NCBI GenBank assembly: GCA_000727475.1
Contig: KL647294.1
Location: 2,374,116-2,438,115, forward strand
DNA length: 64,000 bases
DNA from: Sarcocystis neurona
Lineage: Eukaryota; Apicomplexa; Conoidasida; Eucoccidiorida; Sarcocystidae
Direction: 5' to 3'
Shown here piece by piece: positions 22,858 to 34,374 of this stretch. A program made the position numbers and the translations under genes. The notes below the pieces were generated by a model. The model was given only the letters and a program-made list of their open reading frames with translations, made no database searches and was not told the DNA's origin. The first letter of the stretch is position 1; each line of letters opens with the position of its first letter.

Positions 22858-23377
22858 TATGGAGGCCAGGTGCGGTGGAGCTTCCGAGCGCCTTCCTGGC
22901 AGAGTACCTTCTCGCGGCGTCAGCCGGAAAAGACAAAAATGCAACGTTCCTGCATGCAGAGTCCGTACACAATGAGGACGAATGACAGACGGACTCGAAA
23001 ACACAGTGAAGACCGGATCAGCGGGAATCCTGCTGTATCGATGAGGGTGCGACTTTGTGAGGTGCTGCACAGCACGTGGCACAGGCCAAGAACGTAGTAA
23101 ACTACTAGTAAGGCGCGGTGTTCCCTTCAAATGGAGACTAGGTAGAAAAGAAACAGAAATGTAGTGAAACACGTGGGCTTTGTCAAAGTTAACGACGAGA
23201 AAAGTGGCGCCGTGTACGCACATCAGAAGGTACACAGCGCCGGTGTCGATACCTGCAGACGCCTGATTCTTGTGTAGATGGGAGACCCTTTCATTCCGAC
23301 CATTTGTGCTCTTGTCATTACGTGACTTTTTATACGCAGGTGGTTTCGCAGGTCTGAGATGCCTGGCCCCGTCGCGC
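22858..23377. promoter_or_regulatory. Probable shared upstream region of two divergent genes
   Basis: The 520 bp between the minus-strand ATG at 22857 and the + strand ATG at 23378 contain no convincing exon. If both small genes are real they are transcribed away from each other from here. No core promoter motif could be recognised, so this rests on gene orientation only. Confidence 0.3.
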
Positions 23378-23710
23378 ATGCGAAGACGGTCCCTAGTGTC
23401 ACCGTCGGGTGCAACGTTCACGGTGACCTGTTCACGGTAGACGACTACAGGCTGCAACCCAACGCTCCCGCTGTTGCTTCAGCTCCGCAGAATCTACGCA
23501 GCAGAGTGCACGAGAATGAGAGAAAATGGTCTGCTGCTTGAACTGCCGTGCAGCGAATTTTCGGTTGATTGCAGCTTGAAATTGGAAGGTAATACAGCTG
23601 TGCCAGCGCTCCCCATAGTACGTGAGGATATTTTAGCGGCTGCCACGCCGAGATCAAAAAGCGACTTTGCTACTCTTAAAGTGTTGCGTCTTTTGGTTTG
23701 CTTTATATGA
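23378..23710 (+). CDS. Small two-exon gene, about 90 aa, unknown
   Basis: Exon 1 (23378-23422) starts with ATG and encodes MRRRSLVSPSGATFT, then a GTGACC donor. A 60-bp intron ends in GTTGCTTCAG. Exon 2 (23483-23710) reads LRRIYAAECTRMRENGLLLE and continues to TGA at 23708. Both junctions are phase 0. The exon 2 peptide is well mixed in composition and looks like real protein, but the family is unknown. A donor-like GTGTTG late in exon 2 means the last 10 residues could be intronic. The opposite strand is open over exon 1, which lowers confidence. Confidence 0.4.
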
Positions 23711-25012
23711 AGCACCGTTTTGAAAGAAGTCGGAAGCTTTGCCGTCATGCGAAGCAGGCACTGCTCATCGACTTACGACGGCGCACTCTTCGCGGTACGG
23801 CTAACTGAAGAAGGGCGACAAACGCGAGCTCAGATGACAACGGAAGAACGCCTCGAATGACGCACGGATTATTGCTGCAGCGCGGCCCAGCACTCTGGCT
23901 AAGGGCTATATAAAGCATTTCAACTAGTGGATTTCGTAAGGGTGGAAACATCCCACAAGTACGTAGCTGCTACCGTTACTCTTGGCGTAAGGCAGTCAGA
24001 TGGAGCAAGAACGTAGGGGGCGACCTCTATTCGTGCGTTGACGCCAATAAATGTTGCTCGGACTATTGCGACCGCGTAGCCGCGGACGAATTCTTTGACA
24101 GTTACAGTTGGGCCAGCTTAGGCAAGTACATGGCGTCAATTTAGAGCGGTGGGAGGGACAAGGACCGAGAGTAGCAGCAGCAGAAAGCACTGAAAGGCAC
24201 CGACACACACGTGTTGGTACTTCTCAGGATCGCTGAAACGATGAACGCAGTAGAAGAAGCATCCAGCGGAGCTCAGGCGTTTCTTCGCTCGACGTTGTGT
24301 GTACAATCCTCGTAGAGTGAAGCAGTCGTTTTTGACTGCATACACGTCATAAGCGTGGAATGAAGACCAAGACGACGCAAGCTCCTGTAAGAGAGTGATT
24401 CGGAAACTCTAAGGAACCGCGTCGCGTTGTAGGAGCACGCCAGAGCACCTCGATGTCGGTTCACACTTTAGCACGGTTTAACAGCAGAATGCATGAAATA
24501 GAAACGCTCACAAAAAAATGCTGAACTCCAGTACACATGCACGTCTTCAAAAGAGAAACGGGTCTTCGCTTGCGTGACCGTGCAGAGCAATAGCTCGTCG
24601 ACGCAAGAGAACTCCATCATGAAGGCCACAACAGGACCTGTTTGTAGTTTGCCCTCTCTTGTGAATGGCACCATAGATACACTGAAAGTGTGTCTTGTCT
24701 TCTGTACTTGCTGCTATCAGAGGAAGTGACAGGGTACTCGCTGTTCCGCTTTCGAACCGACAAGAAATAGGTCTCTCTACAATTCGTGGTTATGGTCCAC
24801 AGCAGCCGTAGAGCTTGAGGACGACGGTCTCGTCTGCGTGACCCTAATACACCTCGCGAGGAACAGAAGACACTACGCTTGCATCGGCCTTTCGTGAATA
24901 CTTCTTGCATCGCGCATATAGCGCCGTTAGCATGGCATTAAAAGTGCACTGCTTGGTGGACGTTCTGGTGGTGCATTTAGTAGTTTCCAGTACTGTCTAC
25001 TACGAATCATAG
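23711..25012. other. Unresolved stretch with minus-strand open frames
   Basis: Minus-strand frames at 24136-24345, 24468-24674 and 24617-24910 contain plausible peptide (for example GPVVAFMMEFSCVDELLLC), but I could not link them by splice sites or find a start. No + strand candidate. Confidence 0.35.
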
Positions 25013-25246
25013 ATGGCGCCTAGCGAAGGTTGCGAAGACATGAAGGCTGTCAGCAGGCGACGTGGGGATGTATGGGTACGAGAGCAGCGACCAAGTGGGG
25101 AGCGGCCGCAGGATCTTTCTTCCGCTGCTGCTTGCTATGCTCCACAGGACTCCGTGCGCGTAGAAAGTGCAGCGCTCACGAAACTCAATCTCTCAGCCGG
25201 CAGGCTATTCGTACACAGCACCAGGTTGCGCTCGTTTAACCTCTAA
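25013..25246 (+). CDS. ATG-started open frame of 77 codons, unknown
   Basis: ATG at 25013, TAA at 25244. The peptide is charged and well mixed (MAPSEGCEDMKAVSRRRGDV, then SSAAACYAPQDSVRVESAAL). A second + frame is also open over the same bases, so it may be chance. It could be the first exon of the low-complexity gene that follows. Confidence 0.28.
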   Translation: MAPSEGCEDMKAVSRRRGDVWVREQRPSGERPQDLSSAAACYAPQDSVRVESAALTKLNLSAGRLFVHSTRLRSFNL

Positions 25247-25751
25247 CAGGCGGGCTCCAGAACGGCTTACGAGTCCGCGTTTGAATTCAGAATTAGACAC
25301 TTAGTGCCCTGCAGAAGTTCGCTTCAGATAAGCCACACTAGACCGCTGTGGCATCGGACGTGGCTTCGCATAGAAACGGGTGGATCCGACAAGCAGTGGT
25401 CGCCTCCCTGGTCTGCATTACCCTGCGACAGCCCTAACATGTCTCGTTGACATTTGAGCGAGTGCAGCCTGCCGCGAACGCGAACCTGCTATACATGCAG
25501 ACGCGTGTATCCGACCATCTATTTCGCGTGTGCGCACACTGTGAAAGAATGTATTATTCATCCTCGAAGCACCGACATTGATAGTCCCCCTCTGCGGCCA
25601 ACTCCCGGTGCCGCGCGGCGCTCGTGTTTTGTGTCACTTCAGGAAGCACCGCACACAGTTGCCCGTACAATTATTTACGAGGGCCAATGAGTCTTCATCC
25701 GGTAGCGGCAGCCTTTCGAACGTGGCAGATAACCGCAGCGCAGGTGCATAA

Positions 25752-26030
25752 TTCGCAACAGCTGCATTCAGCAGCCTGCTCCCGCAGCACCAGTATCCGC
25801 CTATAGTGAAGCCGCAACAACTGCATGCTTCCGTGGTTCCTGGAATGCCCTTTCTAACGAATATACTACTACCGGGATACGCCCCATCGGGAGAAACAGC
25901 CGTACACAAAACGTCACCACCAATCACATTCTCAGAGCAATACAATAGAAGGGACCACCTGCCTGCCAGTTGTTTCCCCTCCAGTGCGAGTAGAACTGGT
26001 CACAGTGCGAGCCAACACCTTAGTACCTAA
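25752..26030 (+). CDS. Possible Gln/His/Pro-rich exon, unknown
   Basis: One + frame reads a Pro/Gln/His-rich peptide (SLLPQHQYPPIVKPQQLHAS) and continues to a TAA at 26028. Acceptor-like CAG sites lie just before it. The end falls inside the first copy of a 74-bp direct repeat, so the true exon end may be earlier. A Cys-rich minus-strand frame (25634-25945) covers the same bases and is the main competing reading. Confidence 0.3.
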   Translation, partial: FATAAFSSLLPQHQYPPIVKPQQLHASVVPGMPFLTNILLPGYAPSGETAVHKTSPPITFSEQYNRRDHLPASCFPSSASRTGHSASQHLST

Positions 26031-26143
26031 GACCTACACTCTAAATTGAAAGTGGCACTGGTACCAGCTGCCTGCCAGTTGTCTCCCCTCCAGTGCGAGT
26101 AGAACTGGCCAGAGTGCGAGCCAACACCTTAGTACCTAAGACC
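25960..26143. repeat. 74-bp direct repeat, two copies with period 109 bp
   Basis: The block TGCCTGCCAGTTGT...CTTAGTACCTAAGACC occurs at 25960-26034 and again at 26069-26143 with about three differences. The 35 bp between them are not duplicated. The + frame reaches a TAA inside copy 1. Confidence 0.9.
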
Positions 26144-26149
26144 ACCACG

Positions 26150-27870
26150 CAAGGCGACAACGATGCCAGACGAGAGGTGTCACATTTGCAACACTCTGCA
26201 AATCGGCATATGGCATGAGTCAATATATGCGCGTTCGTCCACATACATGAAAGGTAAATGCGTCGGTGTCAACAGCACTAACAGACTGAGAGTCGGTACT
26301 CTGCATCATTGAAAGCGTCGGGCCTGGTCCAACGCACTCCTGCTACTGCTCTTGCCAGTGACGACGCACTCCGCACCGATACGGGGCTGTTAGGGCTCGC
26401 CATGCTCCTCTACATTGGTGGGAGGTTTCATTCGGTCGTACGACGTTCACAGTTCTGGCGCTCGTATAAGAAAGTAGTTGCTGCATCCCTTTGTACTGCC
26501 GCTATTATAGACGCATTGACTGTTGCAGTCAATGCAGCCCGGAAGCTTCTTCGGGTCAAGCCCATTTTTGCAGCCGCTACGACGACGACGTCGCTGCTGC
26601 TCCCGCTGGCGCTTCCGTCGCCGTTGCGTAATACAGCCACTCTTTCAACCACGTTTTTGTTCCTGATCGTCCACCTGTCGTAGCTACTGCTAGCTATCTT
26701 TCCACAGAGAAGTCGACAGTTTTGACCGCCATTCCCGGCATTGTGGTTCCATGTGATGACGCTGTAGCTGCGTTGTTGCTGCTGTCGGTGGTGCGGGGGA
26801 ACAGCTTGCCGGACAACTCCACGTGGTACTATTGTCGAACTGCCGCACGTGTGGCAACTTCACGTTGGCGTTGCGCAACGGATTTGCCGGAGGTAGTGGT
26901 TGGAGTATATAGCCCACCGGGGGTCATCGAGCTTTTCCAGTGCACGTTGCGCCCCCACACGGGGGGTAGTTAGTATACCGCATCCTGCCGCTGTCCTGGG
27001 ACACCCATACCACTCCACCCGCCGTAATTTGCTAACCGCGCGGCGGCACCAACACCACGGTAAAGCCAGTAACATCATCTCTGTGGTGCGTGCGTGGTTG
27101 CGTCTGGCATTTTGCCCCCTCCTCCGGCACCCGCTGCTTCTTGCTGCAGCACGCATGCTGCCGGTGCTGCTCTTGCAGCGTTGCCACTGGTATTCTGCCT
27201 CCCCCTGCTGGCACAAATACTGGGCAGACTGACGGTACAGAGCAGCCGTCGAAGGGGGGTCAATCCGCGACAGCGTGTTCGTGTAAGAAGCGTGACGGGG
27301 GGCGCCTCCCCACGTACGGGCTCTTTCGCTGCCGCTCGACTGGTCGTGTCCCGACTTCACTGGCAAGTAAATCTTTTTGTTGATTGTTGGCCGAGTGGAA
27401 GAGAGAGGGTTTGCAGTTGGGGATAGAGGCTGGATCGAGTGGGCGGCGAGAGAGCGAGTGAGACAGAGCAGCGGCGCAAGAGGCGAATATCCTTCCAAAA
27501 GAAGCAGAAGATGCCGGTACGTTGTCAACCGTGTTTCCGGAAGCTCGGCGTCACTGTCATTTTCGTGGATCTACGCGTAACCGCGCTTTTCCACTTTCGC
27601 GTTCGCGGCAGCAGTGCTAGCTTTTGTATGCTACGCGAAACAGACGCTTGGCCTGTCGGCTTCCCGTTTTCGTTCACCCATCTTCCCGCGTTTACATCGC
27701 CTGCTACGTTAGATCTAGCAGCAACTCCTCACGCCTCGTACCCGTAGTCATCTTCATCTGTATTCAGTTTGGTGCGGCGCAGCTCTGCTGCGGTGGATCT
27801 CTGCATCTCAGCGTTGGCAGCGCCCACGTCGTCGCAGTGTCCGCATCTCCCACGTTTGTGCCGCGCACTA
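26150..27870 (+). other. GC-richer low-complexity stretch, probably exonic, frames unresolved
   Basis: From about 26300 the base composition changes to CTG/GCA/GTT codons rich in Ala, Leu, Val and Pro in all + frames (for example ASGILPPPPAPAASCCSTHA around 27095-27160 and a sister phrase TGILPPPAGTNTG shortly after). A minus-strand frame of 222 codons is also open (26860-27528), probably because of this composition. I read it as coding in a homopolymer-rich eimerian gene on +, but could not fix exons. Confidence 0.35.
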
Positions 27871-27871
27871 G

Positions 27872-28028
27872 ACGTCTCCCCGTATTTTACCTGCCGCCGC
27901 ATAATTTTATCAACACGAAAAGGATCGTAGAGTACCAGGAGAACCGGATAATGGAGGTAAACGACGTAGGAGAGATTCATGAGGTACCTAACGTAGAAAC
28001 AGGGGAAGCAATACCAAGCGAGCAGTAC
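27872..28028 (+). CDS. Possible alveolin-like (inner membrane complex) exon
   Basis: Between a CGCACTAG acceptor and a GTAGTG donor the + frame encodes 52 residues with a Val/Ile-Glu heptad-like rhythm: NTKRIVEYQENRIMEV followed by GEIHEVPNVETG. Alveolins of the apicomplexan subpellicular network have repeats of the type K/R-I-V-E-V-P; the resemblance is in style only and covers one short stretch. The Pro-rich upstream sequence would suit an alveolin N-terminus. It could equally be a fragment of an unrelated protein. Confidence 0.33.
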
Positions 28029-28171
28029 GTAGTGTTTGTTACACAACAAAAAAGCTTTTGCCTTCTCCTAGCATAAGGGCGCTCCTTGGCGGCTGCAGGA
28101 GGAACCGTTCTTTCTTCCCAGTTTTCGGGGTTGGCGGAAGGTCCACGTTTCTGCAAGTGGGCGTACTGGGG

Positions 28172-28320
28172 AGAGAATAGTCTATATGCTTGATCTGGTG
28201 GGTAGCCCGACTAGTAGAGGGAGAATAGTTCATTTGCTTGAGATGGCGGGTAGCTCAACTGGTCGTGGAGGGAGAATAGTGCATTTGGTGGATTTGGCGT
28301 GTGCCCCGACGTCGTTGAGC
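28172..28320. repeat. Three diverged tandem copies of about 50 bp
   Basis: GAGAATAGT begins units at 28173, 28221 and 28272. Each continues with a CATTTG/TATATG-like block, then GGCGGGTAGC-type sequence and ends near CCGAC/CAACT. The units differ by roughly a quarter of positions. Confidence 0.75.
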
Positions 28321-29433
28321 CTTCCGTAGCTCCGTGGTCCACGGCCACTCATCCCGGGGAAGCGCGTGAGGCAGGGCCGTCTAGGTGGAGCGATCTCCTC
28401 GTATTGCTGCATTCTGTGTATCTTTACGTTTAAAGCAAAGTTTTGAGCTCATTCAGATCTTGTGGAACGTCACGCGGTGTCTTGGGGAGTCAGTAGAATT
28501 CATTTACTCACCAGGTGCATGCTTGTCACCTGGCGAACAGCCTCTAACCCGCTCTTTGTTTCACATCCTCGGTATGTACAACTGAGTTACTGATCGTGTA
28601 CGGTTGTCACTGGGAGAGCAGTGTTAACGCACGCGTCGACTGTGGTAGATCCGTCTTGTTACTCATTCGCATCACGAAGCCAAGAATAGTTTCGCAGGGA
28701 AAGATATAGCGTGATACAGGATTCGATGCACTCTTTCTCTCTATACAGCGGCAGTTTGAGTGCAGTGCTTATCAAACGATGTGTCATTTCAGCCTTGCCT
28801 TGCTGCTGGAGGCTGTAGCGGTTCTGTCGTGTGATAAGGCGTCGACTCATCAGCGCAGTAGGCCGTCTTGTGATGGATGATGCGAGAAAATTAGTCGCGA
28901 CGTTTGATGGTGGCCATTTAAGTGAGGACAGGAGGCATGCACCTCGCCTTTGAAAAAAGTGGAGAAAGTGTACGGATTCATGTCAGGTGCACCACATACT
29001 AGGTATGTAAAGTGTGTATATGGCAGATTTGAGCGTGTGCAGGAATGGAAACAGTGTTGTAGGTGTTCACATATAGGTGACAGGTGAACATTCGGATATG
29101 CGACAGAACGGAAACTGCACAGCATTCAAAGCTCTGTGCATAGAATAATGACTACCGACAACTGTCGCGGCTCTTCCCGGTGAAATACCGTCTGATGAGA
29201 ACGGGCATAGCGCATGCGAGGAGATGAAGTGTAGACAGTGAAGGGAAAAGTGGTTTCCAGTGCTCCTTTGTGTGTAGTCACCCAGAAGATCCCCCGCACT
29301 TGCGCTTGTTCACGCTTGGTGTAGGGACGGGGCGTTCTCACTGCAGGCTGACGGGAAGAGATAAAGTATGAACATGGAAATTCTCAACAGCTGTTTTTAA
29401 GGCATCAGCTGGTTTTTCAGCCCAGAGGAAGCT
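28321..29433. other. Non-coding stretch before the GBP2-like gene
   Basis: Only short frames without domains or splice support. It probably contains the promoter and any untranslated first exon of the gene that follows. I see no specific regulatory motif. Confidence 0.4.
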
Positions 29434-32400
29434 ATGCGAGGGTGTGAGAAGTGCGAATCAGTGGAAGGCAGCTTACGGAATACCGGCACTCTTCCTGCTG
29501 TGTGTGTGTTTGTCAATTTGCAGGAAGAACAGCAAGTGTCGCGGGAGGGCTCTGGAGGAGGAAATGCGGTGAGTCTTGAAGTTGGACGTGGGCGCATTCA
29601 TAAACAGATGTGTTTCAGCGAGGCGCTGACCCATCGGCTCTCTTCCACGTGAATTTCCGGAGTCCCTTTTCTTAGTTGTGTCAGGATCTCTCGTCTGTGT
29701 CAGCTGGTTCACTTACGTCCCTTCTCCCCGCAGCTGATGTATTCATTTTGATTCTTTGTAGGGGCACGCGTCGTTATGCCGCATGGTAAGCTGCGTGACC
29801 CTGCAGCGCCAGGTGCGGTGGGTGCAGTCGCAGCTGCTGTACGGACTGCCATGCTTCCCAGTTAGACCACCCTCGTCCGACGGAAATGAGAACTACAGTA
29901 ACGAGTGGTCACCGGATTTCTGCTGTCTGTGTGCATTGGTGCCTCATAGGTAAATACAAGGCGTATTCTTCTAAGTTTGCATCTTTGTGGGGATACAATC
30001 TCAGTCGAGGACGCGCTACATATATGCATAGACGGATACACCACATCGTCGTGTACGCAAAGGTGGTTTCCAGCTGTACACTGAAGACGCGTGTTTTTTC
30101 CTTTGCGCTTTCCGGTCCACGTACAGCATGCGCAGCAGAACGAAACAGCTGCACCTATTCGCTCTTTGGGTGAGTATGCAGGGGGCGGGCTAACAGCATT
30201 GCGTTTTTTTCTGGAGCGTGTTTGAATCGCCTTGTTTCAGGAGCCATCGTGCCGCGTGTACGTGGGAAACTTGTCATGGCGAGTACGGTGGCAAGACTTG
30301 AAGGACCACATGAAGCAGGCAGGAGAGGTCGTGCGCGCGGATGTTTTTGAAGATTTTCAGGGCAAAAGCAAAGGATGTGGCATCGTCCAATACGAAAATG
30401 CGGAAGGCGCACAGAAGGCTATCAAGGAGCTCACTGACAGCGAACTTTTCGGTAGGGCTGCTTTGTGTCATTCGCTTCTTTCCCGAGAAGGACAGTTGTT
30501 TGCGGTCAGAGCGCATGAGTCGCGACTATTTGTGTGAAGGTGTTGCTGGGAAGGAATTTCTGCTGTTGTTCAAGATCCTAGTTGGCCGAAAGACCGCGGA
30601 CGGCTTCAGTGTAAAGCTGCGACGTAGTGGATCTTGATAACGTTTATGGCCGTTCCTGTACTAGAGATTCTGTTTGTCTTGGCGTGAGCTTGTGCGTGTG
30701 ACTGTGGCTGTGCTTGTCTGTGGATTATTACATGAACATGAATTTGCGAGTATTAACGTGGCACAGCATACAGCGGTGGTACTTTCTCATGTACTTTCTC
30801 ACACATTGAGAAGTGGGGTCGTTCTGCGGACCCGAGGGAATTACTGAGTTCAACCACGAGCAGATCTTTTCTACCAGTGTGTGCACGTACTCTATGCGTT
30901 CCGTCTTGGTTAAACACTGGCAGTCGTTTCGTACACTTTTCTTGTTACAAGATCATTCGGAAGTTTCGTGGTTTGCTTCTTCGCCCGCGTAGTGTAAAGC
31001 TCATTTTGCGTTGCTCTCTCGTATTTCTTTCGCAGACGCTGTGCACCTGCTTTTTTAAAGTATGTGACCACCTGCATTTTGGTGTTCGTTCGTAAATTTT
31101 TCTCCAGACCGTCTGATTTTTGTCCGAGAAGACCGAGAAGATGAGCACAGATTGCCTGGAGGCCGTCGTGGCGGGTATGGCAGTAGTTACTTCTTTCGTG
31201 GACCGCGGTATTACATTGGTTCGTCGTGGCGAGGGAGGCGTGGGACTGCATACCGTTCCGGTTACAGAGGAGGGTACCGAGGGGGCAGCAGCAGCAGCGG
31301 TAGAGTGAAGGAAGAAGAAGGCAGAGAGACACATGGTGCGGGAGGGGGCGCAGGAGGAAGCGGCGCAGCCGCAGCAGGGAGCAGCAGCAGCACAAGCAGC
31401 GGGCGCGTGGCGAGCAGCAGCAGCAGCAGCAATGCGTACAACCGCTACGGAAGGGGCGGACTCTACGGAAGCGGAGGGGGAAACGTTTATGGCTTTGGTG
31501 GTGGACGAGGAGGCCGCAGACCCAGCGGGTGAGCTCTCTTTTCGTTTTAGTGTAACACGTGCTGGTCTGTAGATGCTGAGAATGACGAGGAAGAAAGACG
31601 TTTTTCGAAAACAGACGGAGACCTGAGCGTCCGCACACAGCTGCCCACTTCGTGACACATCAGCTGTTTGTAGAGCAGTATGTGGTGTTCAGATCAGCGT
31701 TTCATTGTTGAGGATAGGACACACTGATGTTCTGAACCCAGACGCGTATAGTGCTCGCGGCAGGAGCAAGCTGTGCGAATCGTAGTCTTCGATAGTCAGG
31801 TAGGTGTGCGTGCGTGAGACGGGAGGGTCAGAGCTAGCCTCGAGTTGGCGTGTGTCGTTCTGCAGGGATGGCAGGCAGCAGATAGGCAGGGAAGACGGTT
31901 GAATTTGGCGTTGTGTGCAGTTGGAGCTTCGATAGTTCGGTCGTTGCTGTTGGCTGGATGCACCCGTGCAGGAGGATGGCGTTTCAGGCGCTTCTACTGG
32001 AGTACAGAATTTAGCTTACGTCGTGGCGTATTGGGATTAGACGGTGCAAGGTTTAGTGTGCTGTTGGTACATGATTTGCTGCTCTTGGTACATGTAGCGG
32101 AGGTGATGGTGGAGGCGGAGGTGGTGCGGCTCGTCATGTGGAGAGCGATGAGGAGGAAGACGCCCATAGCTACACGAGCAGCAGAGGAGGACCACCGGTG
32201 GCTCCGCTGCTGCCGTATTCGACTCAGCTGCTAACGAGTGCAGATCGAGCATGAAGCTGCTGAAGAAAGAAACGTGGTGGTGGACGTTGGCGTTGGCGTT
32301 TTTGAAAGCTACGCAGCGCCCTGTGCTGCTGCTGCTACTGCAGCAGATCAAAAGGATATGAAGACGAGGCAGCCCAGCCGCTGCGCTGCAGCTCCGCTGC

Positions 32401-34374
32401 AGCTGGGGCTCCTGCAGTACCTGCTAGTGCCACGCAGAAAAGGACGACGGTTCGGGGGAATAGATAGACTGCAGAAGCCGTGTGCCTGTCTGCTCCCCCT
32501 GCTGGCTGATGCCCCCTCCCGCACCCCTTCCATCCCGCGCGATCGCCCCCCCTCCTTCCCACGCCCTTTATGTTGGTGCTGATGCGAGGGTCGGGCGATG
32601 CATGAGTATTGCTGCTCCTCTCAGCCGCGGCGCAAGACCGCACTACATTAGAGGCGGTTGAGAAAACAACAGCAGAATGTGTAGTTACAAGCAGTTTTGA
32701 CGGACAACCAACGCTCCGTTGCAGCGTTGGAATGTTGCAGTACATGAGTGCCAATTGCGCGGCTAACCACTTGCGTCTGCGTCACGCTCCAAGGAGATAC
32801 GTGTCCACCGACGAGCGGTCATTGTAGCGTATGGTCGACTCTGCGAGAGGCTGATGTCTCGGTACCAGTACAGTCGAACAAGCACACACACAGAGGTGTT
32901 CTCACGTTTTGAACGACACCAGTAGGGGCGTGTGCAGTGGAGCAGCCGCCGACTGACACGAGCTCAGCGTAGTGCGCATATAGCTCGTCTGACCGGTACT
33001 GGTGGTGGTATTGCGGATGCCTTCTGGCACTAACTCGCATGCAGACTGCGGCCCTTTGGCTGCCGGTGAACTTCAGAGATTGTCAGCCGTGAACTTGATC
33101 AACGTGGAGGCAGATCCACGACCACTGCATGCGGTCACCTTGGGGACCGTTCTCTGCGAGGAGAGGCGGTGTTGAAGATGGGAGTGACGGCGTAGATAAT
33201 GTTCTGGCGGTGCTTCTGTCGTCGCTGCTGTTGCAGGCGCGGGGGATTCAGAGGAGGCACGCGTGGTGGGAGTTTCGGCGGATATGGTGGGTACCGCGGA
33301 GGCCGAGGCGGGTATGCAGGTGGCGGCGGACCACCTCCAGCAGGCGGCGAGTGCGCTGGACGCCAGATATTCGTTTCCAATCTTCCGTGGCGAACTTCCT
33401 GGCAGGACCTGAAAGACTTGTTTAGAGAATGTGGAGACGTTGTTCGGTAAGTGATGATACAGCTGTAGGTAATTAGACAGGCAGGGGACCCGAGAAGGCG
33501 ACAGTGGTACTCTTACCGTACAGCAGCAGACGGCACAAGTGGAGAGTTAGCTGGGCAGACACAGAACATTTCAAATGGCGTATAACGTGATGATGTTCGC
33601 AGGGTAAGGCGGAGAAAGCTGGGGATGGCAGAGAAGCAAGAAAGGGAAGATGAACAGCGTTGTTTCTCGATACATGGTAGAGCCTCCGCAGGAGGTAGAG
33701 GTGACGACGGTGGTTTGTTAGGAAGCTGCGCGTAGCTGTGTCGACATCAAGGGAGGACACTGAAATGCTAAGCGTGTGGGTTGGAAGGGATACGCGCTGA
33801 GTTGTGCTAGTTGAAGAACAGTGCGTACTACTGTGGCGGTGAGGTGGAGCGTTGTAGTCTTGCGCACTTGCCTGCACGTATGCGTTGGTGATGATCAAAC
33901 ACACTACTCAATTATCTTCAAGCAGAAATGGGGAAGCTGCGGAATGGTTGAAGGTTGTGCGTGTACGCCAGGCCGGCCAGGGGCAAGCGCCAGGTCAAGT
34001 CGTAATAAGATGATAGGGCACAATTATATAATCCAGTGTGATACAATTTGAATTGCGTGTATTCAGTTTTTTGTAGTAGCACTGAAAAGTGAGAAGGTAT
34101 GTAGTTTTTCATAACATAAGAAAGTGAGTAGGTATCTAGGTCTTTGTTCTTACAGGCGTAGTCCGTTCATCCGAACTCTTGTATTTTTTTTTGTGTTTGG
34201 GGATACGTTTTTGTTCTCAGCGCGGACGTGATGACGATGCCGGATGGCCGCTCGAAGGGTGTTGGCACAGTTTTATTTGCGTCTCCGGAGGGCGCAGATC
34301 GTGCTGTTCAGATGTTTAACGAATACATGTTAGACGGGCGACCGATACTGGTTCGAATCGACCGTGTGGCGTAA
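29434..34374 (+). CDS. GBP2: GBP2-like protein with two RRM domains (RNA / G-rich telomeric DNA binding)
   Basis: Exons 30241-30451, 31108-31528, 33237-33446 and 34221-34374 join in phase into 332 codons including TAA. RRM1 starts [12 protein letters not shown] (RNP2), has SKGCGIVQY (RNP1) and is completed across an intron by [11 protein letters not shown] spacer rich in Gly, Arg and Ser follows ([10 protein letters not shown], then CAG-encoded Ser/Ala, then RGGFRGG). RRM2 starts [20 protein letters not shown], crosses the last intron at DVVR|ADV, has SKGVGTVLF and ends near LVRIDRVA. This order (WQDLKDH/F-type RRMs joined by an RGG spacer) is that of apicomplexan GBP2, related to yeast Gbp2/Hrb1, nuclear proteins in mRNA export and telomeric G-strand binding. 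The first exon is least sure: the frame 29434-29568 (ATG, donor GTGAGT) fits phase 0, but an acceptor at 29523 suggests an earlier start, and a 24-nt microexon (29762-29785) would also fit. Confidence 0.9.
32098..32240 (+). other. Coding-like Gly/Asp-rich segment inside a GBP2 intron
   Basis: After CATGTAG the sequence, read in the phase left by the preceding exon (31528), gives [20 protein letters not shown] and a further 25 residues, composition typical of an RGG-protein spacer. No strong donor restores the phase needed by the exon at 33237. It may be an alternative exon, a retained old exon, or part of a different transcript. Confidence 0.3.
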
